Source: Rotaria macrura (taxonomy: Eukaryota > Rotifera > Eurotatoria > Philodinida > Philodinidae). Taken from it: a stretch of DNA of 64,000 bases. The translations under genes were made by a program, and so were the position numbers. The stretch is taken from positions 55,498 to 119,497 of the forward strand of contig OENT01000419.1 in NCBI GenBank assembly GCA_900239685.1, in the 5' to 3' direction. Each line of letters begins with the position of its first letter. The stretch's first letter is position 1. A model generated the notes under the pieces. That model was given only the letters and a program-made list of their open reading frames with translations, ran no database searches and was not told where the DNA came from. Positions 50,801 through 61,493 of the stretch are shown piece by piece.

Positions 50801-52450
50801 GGTTCCCACGAACGCGAACGTGGTGGGTTCCCGGGTTCTCAAGAACGCGAACGCAGTAGACTCTTGCGTTCTCGGGTTCTCGAGAACTCGAACGCAGTGG
50901 GTTCTCGCGAACGCGAACTCAGCCGCGTTCGCGGGAACGGAACCCGAAACTGACACCCCTAATTCTCAGTCACGATGGGCATTCATGTGAAGAAGACTAG
51001 TATTCATGAAAATCAAATGTTCATAAGCATGTTGAACGTTTCAATATTTTTCAAGCAAAAGCAATGTAGCAGCATCTTTAGCCGTTCTATTTTTGTGTTG
51101 AGAAACTGTGACTGATACATAGAGTTGATTTGTTTTTTCACTCCCTAAGTCTTACATTTTTCTTTATCATTTCTTAGTGACTATTCATCTGAAGAAAATT
51201 TTCTTTTTATCTGTCTAATGAAGCGTATACATTATAAAAAGCATATGTGGCACTTTATGTCTTGTGAAAAATACTGTTGGGACTATCTGTCGTCTTGATG
51301 TTATATTGCCTATCATTTTATTCCATGTAACTTTCAATCTTTATAGAACAAATTCCAAGATGATAGATACTAATCGTTTGCTTTTCTAATCATATTACTC
51401 GTATCTATTTCAATATGAAATAGTTTAAAACAGTTATTAGCGGAAGTCCTGTTGAATCAAAAAAATGTGCAGCACGATGTAGACGCAGCTAGTATTGACA
51501 ATCAGATGGGAATCATTTCACACACTTTATTTCATGATAAGTTTGTTTTCAATCCTTGAATAAATACTCTGAAATTAAAGCACGAGAGCCATTGCTGTAT
51601 TGAGATGACATAGTATTGATATTTGATTTCAATGTTATACCAGCTACTTTTGTCGCACGTTTTTATCGTGGGGAATCGGTGTACGGAGGTTCTGTCATTG
51701 CAGTCATCGAGGAAGAAGGAGGGAAGAACTTCAAATGATTGCCATTCACACTTCGACGCTTCTTCTAGATTGTATTTAAAAGAAAAATGACATAAATGAA
51801 ATGTCATTCTAAAAGTATAGTTTGTTTTAAGGTTGAAGAACGAGCATTATCTTCTATGTATCTATGTGACTTGTAAGAATCTATGTTTTGATACAGGTAG
51901 TAGTGGATCTGGAAAATCAACATTTCTACGAACTCTTGCTGGAATATGGCCGTACGGATCTGGAGATATCATCTTTCCTGTTGATTATACTGCAATGGCT
52001 TTTCTTCCTCAAAAACCATATTGTCCGCTTGGCTCACTTCGAAATTGTTTGACTTATCCAACGTTGGTATCCTCGTCTGAAGATGAGAAGATTGAATATC
52101 TTTTGAATTTATGTCAAATGAATAGCTGGTGTGGTCGCCTTGGTGAAATCCAAGATTGGTCACGAGTTACTTCGCTAGGAGAACAACAAAAGTTTGCATT
52201 CGTTCGAATCCTTTATCGTAGACCCCAATGGTTGTTTTTGGATGAGGCGACATCATCATTGGATGAACAAACCGAAACACATCTTTATTCAATTTTAATT
52301 CAAGAATTAAGGAATCGTTCAACTATAGTTAGTGTAGGACATGGAAATAATTTAAAACAATTTCATGAAATTGAATTAGAATTGAATAATGGACATATAA
52401 CCGAACGATTATTGCAATCGAATAACCTAATAATAGTGACAAGTGTTTGA
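44864..52450 (+). CDS. SbmA/BacA/YddA-type ABC half-transporter, 599 residues
   Basis: A membrane permease fused to an ATPase. Exons 44864-45482, 47116-47742 and 51897-52450 join in frame (1800 nt) with GTAAG/GTAAA donors and TTAAG/ATACAG acceptors. The ATG at 44864 gives a length usual for this family. Membrane segments lie near residues 29-51, 71-91, 155-178, 193-218 and 300-325. The permease holds NPDQRIS (about 145) and the loop RDHTESVAFYRGESYE, characteristic of this family and of peroxisomal ABCD proteins. The ATPase has Walker A GSSGSGKST (416-424), Q-loop FLPQ (Q454), signature SLGEQQ (508-513, the family's usual form instead of LSGGQ), Walker B WLFLDE (527-532) and H-loop His564. 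All key residues are present, so it could be active. Family members carry peptides, vitamin-like compounds or fatty acyl derivatives; the substrate here is unknown. The closest remembered relatives are bacterial, so acquisition by transfer followed by intron gain is plausible. Confidence 0.85.
49062..49461. mobile_element. MITE, 400 bp, in intron 2 of the ABC transporter
   Basis: The left CAAGGGGGAAAAGGCGGAT (49062-49080) and right ATCCGTCTTTTCCCCCTTG (49443-49461) are inverted repeats with one mismatch in 19. The flanks ATTATGAA (49054-49061) and ATTATGAC (49462-49469) agree at 7 of 8, a hAT-size target duplication. The interior carries further inverted GGATTTTCAAA/TTTGAAAATCC words. A related left end lies at 63511. 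Confidence 0.77.
50667..50961. mobile_element. hAT MITE, 295 bp, TTCGCG arrays, perfect 8-bp duplication
   Basis: It starts TAGGGGTGTC (50667) and ends GACACCCCTA (50961). The flanking 8-mers are both ATTCTCAG (50659-50666 and 50962-50969), a perfect target duplication. The inside is almost entirely GTTCGCG/GAACGCGAACG and GGGTTCTCG words in both orientations, very GC-rich against the local background. Short ORFs inside (50638-50859, 50790-50990) are by-products. It lies in intron 2 of the ABC transporter. Confidence 0.9.
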
Positions 52451-52741
52451 ATTTGATAATAAAAAAGCTAAACAGAGACTGTTCAAAGTCAATATGATCC
52501 GGTGTGGGTATCGGTAAGGGTGAACATTAGAGGAAGACGCACATACCTAGATCAAGATTTACAGCTTCAATCACAAACTTTATATTCACAAGCTCGTACA
52601 GTTACATCCTCTTTCAAAGTAACTGAACAGCTAGTCTACTGAGTATCAAGCACGTGCAAAAGTCAAGCTGAGGCTAAAACAAGTCGGAAGAGCGAGTAGC
52701 AATCTAAACGGATTTATTGAACGGATCGAAAAAAAGAGAAT

Positions 52742-55718
52742 TTACATTTGTGCGCGAGTCATTTCTAATGTATCTCGATAATCCGCAAGATGCGGATGAT
52801 TTGAACTCAATATCTTTTGAGCATCATCTACCGCTTCTTGGGCGTTTTTCATCGCCATGCTATGCTGTCGAGCAGCCAAATATGATTTTGCCATATTGTG
52901 ATATACAACAGATAAATTAGGATGATTTTTTGACAGTTTCTTCTCACGAATTTCTAACGCGTTTTGACAATATGTCAATACCGTTGTAAAATCCTTCATT
53001 TCTCGATACGTTTCAACTAGATTTACATAAATTGTTGCAAGATCTAAAAGAATACATTGTTCCTTTCCTTGAATATTTAATGCTTTTTGATTAAACGAAA
53101 ATGTCTGTTCATAATCATCCATTAATCGATGAACATCACCAATGTAATTGCTTGATAAGAATGTGTCTCCAGCAATTCATTTTGCCGTAATATGATGCAT
53201 GTTAGAAAACTATCTAATGCTTTTGAATATTGTTTCATATTGCGATACACTTTTCCAAACCAATTGTATGCAACAGCAGAATCTGAATGATTCTGACCCA
53301 GAGTTTTTTCTGTAATTTCCTTATATTTTTCGAACGATTCAGTTGCTTTTGAGTATTTACCCATATCATTGTACACTGCACCAAATTTGTTGTAGAGATA
53401 AGAATGATCGAAACGATTCAGATCTGGAACGTGTTCCAAGATTTTTTTGTGGTTTTTAATTGCTTTCAGGTAATCACCTTTTTCATCATGTACTGTGCCG
53501 ATATTGATGAGACAACTAGCAAGGGATTGATGACTTAAATGTAGAATTTTGCTTTTCATTTTAACAGCCTTCTCTAAAAATTCTAATGCTTTCGAGTATA
53601 CTCACTCAATTTCGTGTATACCGTACCAATGTTGTTGTAACAAGTAGCTAACTCAGTATGATTCTGACCCAGAGCCTTTTCAAAGATTTCTTGTGATTTT
53701 TTGTGAAATTCAAGTGCTTCCTGGAAATGACCCACCCTTTCATGCAGTAACACTATGTTTTTGTAGGTACTAGCAAATGAGTAATGACCTGGCGGCAGAG
53801 CTCTCATACTTATTTCTACACTTTTATTGTAATGTTCAAGTGCCATCGAATATTTACCCATTTTCATGTATATTGCACCTCTGCTGTTGTCGGAAGTACC
53901 CAGTAACGGGTGATTGGAAGGCGCAGTCTGTTGATAAATGCGATGTGACATTTCGTAATACTTAATAGCTTCGGGATAATTATCCATGCTGTCATAAACT
54001 GCCGCCATGCTGTTGTAGAGATTAGCAAATGATGGATGATTCAGGAGCAGATTTTTTTTGTATTTCATGTACTTTCTCGTAGTATTCAAGTGTTCTTGAG
54101 TATAGTTACCCATGTTTTTATACATGTGACCGATTCTGTAGTAGGTAATAGTGAAAGAAAGATGATCGTTGGGATGAATTTCTCGTTCAATTTCGGTGGA
54201 CTTTTCGTAAAATGCGGTTGCTTCTGCTGTCTTTTATAGACCCTAGTTGATCATAATTATGTGCTGCTCCACTGACGCTCGATACCTTCTTCAATAATTC
54301 CTTGTACAGCTCTTCAGCTTGATTAAAATCGCCAAGTTTTTACATCAGTTTACCCATACGATAACATCCAGTGCCAATGATTTCGTCTTGCATATAATGG
54401 ATCAGAGCAGTCAGTTGCGGATCGTTGTCATCGGTTAGAGTCAGTTGAACTTCCCAAAAGCCACTATTATCGATCATCGGCTTGTTATCGCCTACACGAA
54501 AGACTGTGTGCATTGAGAAAAGAATTTCTTTTTTAATCACGGAAAGTCGTGAAGCTATCTACCGATACGAACGGAGTTGTGAAATTTGGAATTTTACTTG
54601 GGTCAATTGTCATAATAAAGACGACAGTGATATCGCTTTTAGGTTGGCTTATTTTTCTACTATCTTAAAAATGACCTACATTGATGCTTTTACTGGTTGA
54701 CAAGAAGCTATCGAACGCAAGAAGTTCACATTTTGTGTTGAGTAATTTTTAGAAATCCTTTTGGGAGAGAGCATGATCACAAAAAACCGTGAATGGTTCT
54801 TTAAGAGCTTTCGATTGTTATCTGTGGAGTTCTTCTAATTGCCGATGGAGCTTGCAGATGAAAAAACGCCATCTTTTTCATGATTTCTATATTTAGTGAA
54901 CTTAAAGGAATGTTGAGCATGGAATAAATGAATCCTAATGTAGTATAACAATCTATTGGGGTTTTATCCGTGTAGAGATTCTGAAAATTGTTTAATTCAG
55001 GATCAGGAACATTTTGTGTACAGTAATAGTCCACTAATTATTTTACAGATTTTTTATTATTGTAATCAATTTTCAGCAAGATTTCTTTGAATAACATCTA
55101 ATACACGAAAGACCGCTCCCATTGGTCTAAAATTCGTTCGTCTGATGCTGCTTTCGTGACTATGTTTATTTCTTCTGGAACGAAGTTTATAGGCATTGCA
55201 TTATGGTCGTATCTGCAGTTGACCTTTTTAATGATTCTTGTAAGGGATTGATTTCGGTGAAGACACCTTGGGATTTTTGGAAAATCTTTTATCTATTCTT
55301 TCTGTCTCATTTCGTTCTTGTCCAAGACGCAAACGCTGTCAAGATGCCTAATATCATGGATGAGAGGCACTACTTGTTGGTCTACAGCATCTGTTACAAT
55401 GACGAATGCTTTTGTGCCATTGACTTCAGCGAGAAAATCAACACCTGTTGTGGGCTCGCTGAAAATGTTGATGTCATAAACAACGTTGCACAATGGTATA
55501 AGAGTATTAAGACAGTCATGCTTTATTTCATCGACAGTCTTATCGATGCAGATGAGCAAATAATTTTGAATCGTACCATATCTTCGGGGGATAATGTTTG
55601 ATAATGCTCTTGAATTTACAGCGTAATTCTTTGCTGATGTAGGACACTTCTGTGCGGAATCCACTTTATTCATCTCACGTATCAATTCTAGTTTTGTCTT
55701 TGATCTAGAGTAGAACAT
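52742..55718 (-). pseudogene. ADP-ribosyltransferase + TPR (kinesin-light-chain-like) pseudogene
   Basis: Order on the minus strand: an N-terminal rotifer-type region (55293-55718, e.g. VPLIHDIRHLDSV); an arginine-type mono-ADP-ribosyltransferase region (about 54340-55200), with an LSTSK block and the EILFSMHTVFRV strand; then at least nine 42-residue TPRs of kinesin-light-chain type (52742-54340, pattern YNNIGxVYxKxGxYxxALE). Lesions: several stops and frame changes in the transferase half (about 54500-55290), a TAA near 54338, frame changes near 54225 and near 54090 (partly compensated by a second one), at about 53600, and at about 53150. So many lesions rule out sequencing error. Intact relatives would modify arginines with ADP-ribose, with the TPRs binding partners; this copy cannot. 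The stop after …RAQM at 52742 is the family-like end. The 5' limit is uncertain. Confidence 0.82.
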
Positions 55719-57918
55719 AATTGCTAATCATAGAGATGAAAATTCCTGTTTCTATTTTTGTCCCCAATACGTTGTGTTCAGATTTTTCTAGATGTTTGTG
55801 TGATTTCAGTGGTAGAACTCTTCTTTCGTTATTACCAAACGACTAACTTCCATGACGTAGTTTGAACCAATACTATGCCTGTCAGCAACAAATGAGATTG
55901 TCAAATCCTACGACTTCGTTCATTTTATTATAATTCCTTCCAGCGCAATCCTTAAAGTTTTACTCTCCCAATGAGTTTAACGATGTTCTGTTTAATACTT
56001 ATACGTATGTGTATGGGTGTATCAGTACAAATGTATGTGAGAAGGAGATATACACCAAAAACGATACTCATATTCAACTATTATGAAAGATATTCTCAGT
56101 TTTGTTTCCGATATGAATTGAAATTTTGTTTCTTTTTAGCGTGTCGAATATTCTAGCTGAATGTTCAATCAACAGAACTTTTAGAAATATTTTTGACCCC
56201 CGTCGAACATAGAAATGTAAATGATAGATATTTTAGAAGCAAGCCTCCATTAAATGCAAGACAATTTGAGCAGTTATAGGGAAAATGGTGAGACTAGCAA
56301 TCAATTTATTGTACACGTTACATGACCATGATAATCATTAAAAACTGTCCTTTCGAACAAGTGTTTACATCTAAACATACAGCTCAAATGCGAAATTGAA
56401 ACATTGCCTTCAGCTCATTTCGAGTACAAAATACATGAAAATGTTAAAAGAGTTGTTAGTGTGTGAATAATTCTCTTAGAAAGAAATTCAGACTGTGTGA
56501 TGGCATTGGTATCAGTTTTTATCGATTTACAATGGGCCTAACATTGATACACAAGGTCCAATCGCCTAAATTTCATGTACCTAAATGACTGGTTTTCATG
56601 GAACTTATTCTATTCGTGGCGACTTCCCCAAGACTTCATCGAAGACAGATGAGTTGTATCCAATGGCCGCATTCGTTGGCCAATGCTCACACTGAAAGAC
56701 GTATAGACCATCGTTAGTCGAGATATTTGACTATATGTTGAGTTGGAAAAATTATCAAATTTCTTCAGTTGTTGGCGTAAAGATTTTTGGTTTGGTAGCC
56801 AGATAATAGATTTCGATTGAACAATGAGGTTCGAATAGGACTTGTCATGCTTTCAAATCATTAAAAATATCTACTAGAACTTTATATTACCTCTTAATAT
56901 AGCTCTCTATGCAACGTACGTACTTGCTACGTAATACCTTGGTGAACCAATTTCATTTTGCGTGCTCATTATCCTGACTTTTTTCCAAGTTTATCGTTTT
57001 TCCAAACTATGGGAATTTTCCAGCTTAAACATGTTTACTTGAATCAATGACGCATTACATTTTGATCACATAGATAGCTTTTGTTTACTTAATGCGCTCC
57101 TCATCATGTGTATTTCTTCTTTCCACTGTTTTTTTTCTTTTCTCTGCTTTTTCTGTCATTTTTTCACACGCTGTTTCGATCCGAGAGTGTACGCAAATAT
57201 TTAAATACAAGAACGCATTACCACTTGTAAAGAAAACTTTCTGCTGTAATAAATAGAAAGAATAAATAAGACTTGTCATCTTGTATATGTGCATCCAGGT
57301 CTAGTAGCGATTCGTTTAACATTATATTTCTCTATGGATATGATTCATACTGTTGATTACGTGATACATATTTATTCATGGTCAGATTAGTCTAGATATT
57401 CAATTATGTTTTACGATGAGACAATATGCAATACCGAGTTAGACAATTGCTTTCTGCATACCGAAAACAACTCACACTCTTAGCTAATCGATACTGTAAT
57501 ATAGGAATTTTATACTATTCTTAGTAAATAAATTGTCATAGTTCCCATAGAATACTAGAAAACTGCTGTTTGATTTTCGAGCTGAAATCTAACGTAGAAA
57601 AAGACCTTAATGAGAATCACTTTTGGTGAATATGTCAGATTCTTGACACTCAATCCAATCTTGCGCATACAATACGGTGGTAATAACGTTTAATTCATGT
57701 CACTCGTTTTCATATCCTAGTAGATTTGATATTCTTCTTTCAGGATAATCGCAAATAAAATAAAATAATTTCTTTCATATTTCCTTTTTTGCAAATATTC
57801 AAGTCAAGATTCGAAAATTTGTTAATCGCATGTTCCTGAGACGAATTCATTTAAAGAATGCTGTGAAATTGTATTATTGTCGTATCAATAAACAAAAGAC
57901 TGGAAATAGTTACAAGTA
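55719..57918. other. Intergenic, nothing recognised
   Basis: Only short frames (55971-56156 plus, 57085-57294 minus) without coding character. Confidence 0.4.
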
Positions 57919-58314
57919 GGGTTGTTTCATGGGAAGTCAACCAAAAAAAACACAAAGTACTCAAATTTTTTTTCTTCTATCTAGATTTGTAGAGATTGTT
58001 TTGCTGATCATTTTGGTGAAAAACATTTTGAAAATTGATTCACGAAAAAAATTTTATTGCAAAAATATTGAAAATCAATTTTTTAACAAAAAACCGTAGG
58101 TTTTTCAGTATTTTTCACCTAGTAACCTAATTTCAAAACATGAAAAGAAAAGAAATTATACCAAAATGTTCAGCTCGATTTGCTCTACAAACTGCGTATG
58201 TTTCAAAAATTTTTTACCAGAATGATCAGCGAAAAACTCTCGACAAATCTAGCTAGAAAAAGAAAGATTTTTGAGTAGTTTGTGTTTTTTGGTTGACTTC
58301 CCATGGAACAACTC
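57919..58314. mobile_element. Long-terminal-inverted-repeat MITE, about 396 bp
   Basis: Arms of about 110 bp are inverted copies. Shared blocks are CATGGGAAGTCAACCAAAAA, ACTCAAA, TAGATTTGT and GCTGATCATT. The ends read GGGTTGTTTCATGGG and, on the other strand, GAGTTGTTCCATGGG. A 4-bp AGTA flanks both sides, a possible target duplication. The superfamily is not identified; no coding capacity. Confidence 0.68.
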
Positions 58315-58578
58315 AGTAGTTTATAACGTCTTTTTATCTTTATAATGTACATCGATTCAACATGTGATTTGCATCGTGGAAATAATGAGAAAGATTATAG
58401 AGAGCAGAAATGGGTTTGCTTGGTCATTTTTTTAAGCGAATCGGTTCTATCAACAGGTAGGCCTTTTACATGAACAAGATTCATATTACTATATTCTGTG
58501 AAACATCATCTAAAGGGGTATTAAAGTGCCCATATGAATAGAAATTTAAACGTAGCGCCCAGCCTCTCCCTCACAACT

Positions 58579-58797
58579 CGTGACAGACGTTATTGATATA
58601 CAATCCAAAATCGAATGTCAACGAAGTATCATTATTATAGAAGAACTACTATTTTATTGTAGTTCTAGAGGATTAGGTAACTAGTTGCGAGCAATAGTTT
58701 CGCTAGATAAATCAGAGGAAACAGCTTTCATGTAATTAGCAACACCAATGACATCGTGTTTCATATTTTTGATCCCGAAGAGATTACATTGAAAGCT
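58579..58797 (-). repeat. Dispersed repeat, copy 2 (partner at 11580-11808)
   Basis: Same orientation and about three quarters identical to copy 1. The minus-strand peptide shared with copy 1 is recognisable for about 15 residues (…FGLYINNVCHE…) but stops interrupt the rest, so this copy is decayed. Confidence 0.5.
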
Positions 58798-59867
58798 TTA
58801 GTAACTGAATCATTTTGAAATAAGTTTTAAAGATGAGTTTTTGTAAGTTACTTATAACGTTTAACTCATTTACATAAGTGATTAAGGGATTTTCAAGAAG
58901 TAGCTACTACTCTTAGATCCATTTTTTTATGAGGAAAAAATCATTAGAAGCAAAGAGTACTGTAGGTGTCAGTGAAGACAAAGCTTTCGCTTATACTTGC
59001 ACGAACAATATTGCACTTAGGAGAATTTGCAAATCCATCAAATATGGAACAGGAAAGATAATAAAGTAACATTTAAAAGAAAAATTACAAATTATTCTCC
59101 CATGTTGATCAATGCATGTCGCACTTGTATCAAATCCAGGGTTGCCGAATTCAAATTTTGAAAACCAGGAGTTGACGAGGAGATTTTGATCGAAGAATCA
59201 GAGAAAAAAACTAGAAGGTTTGTATCGTAACTAAGGAATTATTCAGCTGTCTTATTTTACGGAAGTTTTCTTATACATGAGTGGTTGATCGATATTTGTT
59301 CTGTCCAGTTGATGATAATCAAATTTTTCTGTAAGTATTTTAATAATAAAAATAAAGACCACCTAATCTATTCTATATTACCATTTATTTCAAAATTTTC
59401 AATAAAATATACAAATACTAAAGAAAATAAAGTTTACTTAGAAGTTGATATGAATCAATTCAAACATGTCGTATACGAACAATTAATCAATAGTTATACC
59501 TTCTGTGGCATGTTCGTAATCGGATTATATTTATTTGAAGATGGAATTTATTTCAATAAATCCTGATTATTTAAAAGATAATTTTAAAACTTTATATAAA
59601 TGTATTGACTATTCGTCTTAACTCTTTGTTCTGCGACAGCAAGCTTTTGTTTCGTATTATTCCACAAAAAATGTAATCAGTTTTTTACATTAGATCCATT
59701 TTCATCATGAATAAGATAACTCGATTAATGATCGCATCGTACTATCTGAATGTTTCTTGTTTTCTTTCTGATATCTCACATCCAGCTCTTCATTTTGAGA
59801 ACTATTTTACAATCAACTTGCACTCGACATTCCGTACATACTTTGTTTCATTACTTGAACTTGTTCC
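58798..59867. other. No supported gene
   Basis: A 93-codon plus frame at 59285-59566 (Lys/Asn/Tyr-rich, after an acceptor-like TCTGTCCAG) could be an orphan exon; no partner was found. The 71-codon frame at 59707-59922 is antisense to the remnant listed next. Confidence 0.3.
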
Positions 59868-60571
59868 ATTTTGTTTCGATAAAATGAAATTTGACGAAAT
59901 AAATTCTTTTACTTGTTTGTAAATACCACCAAATTTATTTTCAAGTTCAATAAGTTTTGATTTTATACGATTGAAATCATGATAAAAACAATCTTTATCA
60001 ATAAATGCAACAAAATTTTCAAAATCTTTCGATCTAATTCTACCAATATTTGTTTAATCAAAAGAAAAGAAATTGATTTGTAGAAGTCAGCACGATCTTT
60101 ATCATAATCTACAACATATTTGATAAACATACGGACAAATGAGACGTTATAGATGTTCGTTCGAATAAATGTCAGCGGAACTCGAGAATGAATTCATACT
60201 CTCTGTCTTGAGAACAAGAATCACTTAATAGCATAGATTTTATATGTGTATATTGAAACCCAAATAAGACCTCAAACACACCAAAAATTGTAATAACGAA
60301 TTAACCAATGAGATCGCTAGAAACGTTAATACACCTTTAACTCATCTTTTTGAGATGAGTTAACCATATCGAACGATAACGTACCAATCAGATATGATTT
60401 CGTTTCACCAATAGGAATAAAAACGTGGTGACCTCTACATTTACGCTTTTTCGAGGGAGACATGTCTGTTTGAAGAATGTCAGTCATGATATTTCTCAAC
60501 GTCGAAGTGAAATCGACTATTTCATATGTTTTCAGGCATCTTTTACACTGACAAAAAAAAATTACATCCAT
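59868..60571 (-). pseudogene. Remnant of an unrecognised protein gene
   Basis: Three minus-strand pieces read like protein. 60326-60571 has an ATG start, Cys pairs CQCKRC and a basic SPSKKRKCRG patch. About 60060-60190 reads (…IKYVVDYDKDRADFYKS…). About 59868-60050 reads (…FENFVAFIDKDCFYHDFN…IELENKFGGIYKQV…). They lie in different frames, with a stop and a frame change near 60055 and no clean splice pair between the first two. I read this as a decayed gene, or a real gene whose introns I cannot place. Function unknown. Confidence 0.33.
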
Positions 60572-60704
60572 TATTATTCATTTCAAAATGAGACCACAAT
60601 ATGTTCGTTTTTTAAATCGCCTAACCAAGATTTTCTATGTAATGTTCCCTCACAAGGTGCAGCTCGTTTGAAAATCGTTCATCCTGTACTACAGTATCAA
60701 AACA

Positions 60705-61145
60705 GTGTACCTTCTCTTCAATTTCTGCAACGATTCATCGATTTATAATAATAGTACATTATCGAGTCTAATACAACATTCAGCTTATCAAAATCATTTG
60801 TTGATCGTAAATAATGTCAACGTGCAGAGCCACTTAATTGCCGATTCTGCGTTCAGTCTTAATTCTACTGTATTAAAGCCATATGCTGATAAATCCAACA
60901 TGCCAAAATGTCAATCATTATTCAATTATCGTTTGAGCCGAGCTCGATGTTCGGTTGAGAGAGCCTTTGGCTCTCTGAAAAATCGTTCAAGATTACTTCA
61001 TCGTAAAATGGAACATGCATTGGATAATAAAAGTAATTTAATAAAAGCAGCAACTATCCAGCAAAATATTTTCATTTCCAATGTTGATAAAGTCGAAAAT
61101 CGACTGGGACACACCATTTGTTATTCACGAGAAACCTTTATGTAA
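60705..61145 (+). pseudogene. PIF/Harbinger transposase C-terminal fragment
   Basis: The frame contains CNDSSIYNNSTL, matching the GSxHDSxxFxxS block, then LIADSAF and RLSRARCSVERAFGSLK, the conserved block with the third catalytic acid (E of VERAFG) of PIF/Harbinger DDE transposases. It ends at a TAA 15 residues after the usual ILHN region (here AATIQQNIFI). No ATG, no first catalytic Asp and no N-terminal half are visible; upstream sequence is in other frames. It is therefore a truncated, dead copy. An unrelated small element is inserted directly behind the stop. Confidence 0.65.
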
Positions 61146-61147
61146 TA

Positions 61148-61491
61148 CCCAGGTCGACGATTACGGACTTCGTATACGGCGGTAAACGACCGTATACGCT
61201 CCCCACATGACTGTAAACGGTCGTATTATAGCGTTTTACATGTTCCCGTATTACAGTCATATATTGCCATGTCGTATACAGACAAATACGATCGTATGTG
61301 GAGGAATACAGTGGAAGATAGAAACCGTTTACGGATTTTGTATACGAGGACCCTAAACGATCGTTTTACTCTCCATATATCGTCGTATTCCCCGTATACG
61401 ACACGGACATAGACGATCGTAATACTGGATCATGTATTTTGCCGTATTTCTCTGTATAAAGTCGTTTACGACCGTGCTTGTTCAACTTGGG
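61148..61491. mobile_element. Small element full of CGTATACG / TAAACGAYCG repeats
   Basis: Ends CCCAGGTCGACGATTACGG (left) and, from the right on the other strand, CCCAAGTTGAACAAGCACGG: imperfect inverted repeats, flanked on each side by TA. The TA duplication suggests a Tc1/mariner-like or similar mechanism rather than hAT. The inside is a dense, degenerate mix of GTATACG, CGATCGT and GTTTACGG words. No coding capacity. Confidence 0.57.
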
Positions 61492-61493
61492 TA

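Noticed and set aside
50638-50990. Two plus ORFs with repeated WVPGFSRTRT-type words
   Set aside because: Translations of the TTCGCG/GGGTTC arrays of the hAT MITE.
55203-55601. 132-codon plus ORF
   Set aside because: Antisense to the ADP-ribosyltransferase pseudogene, whose minus-strand frame carries the family motifs.
60425-60748. 107-codon plus ORF before the Harbinger fragment
   Set aside because: No transposase motif in this frame, and it overlaps the protein-like minus-strand frame. It may contain bits of the lost N-terminal half but cannot be supported.
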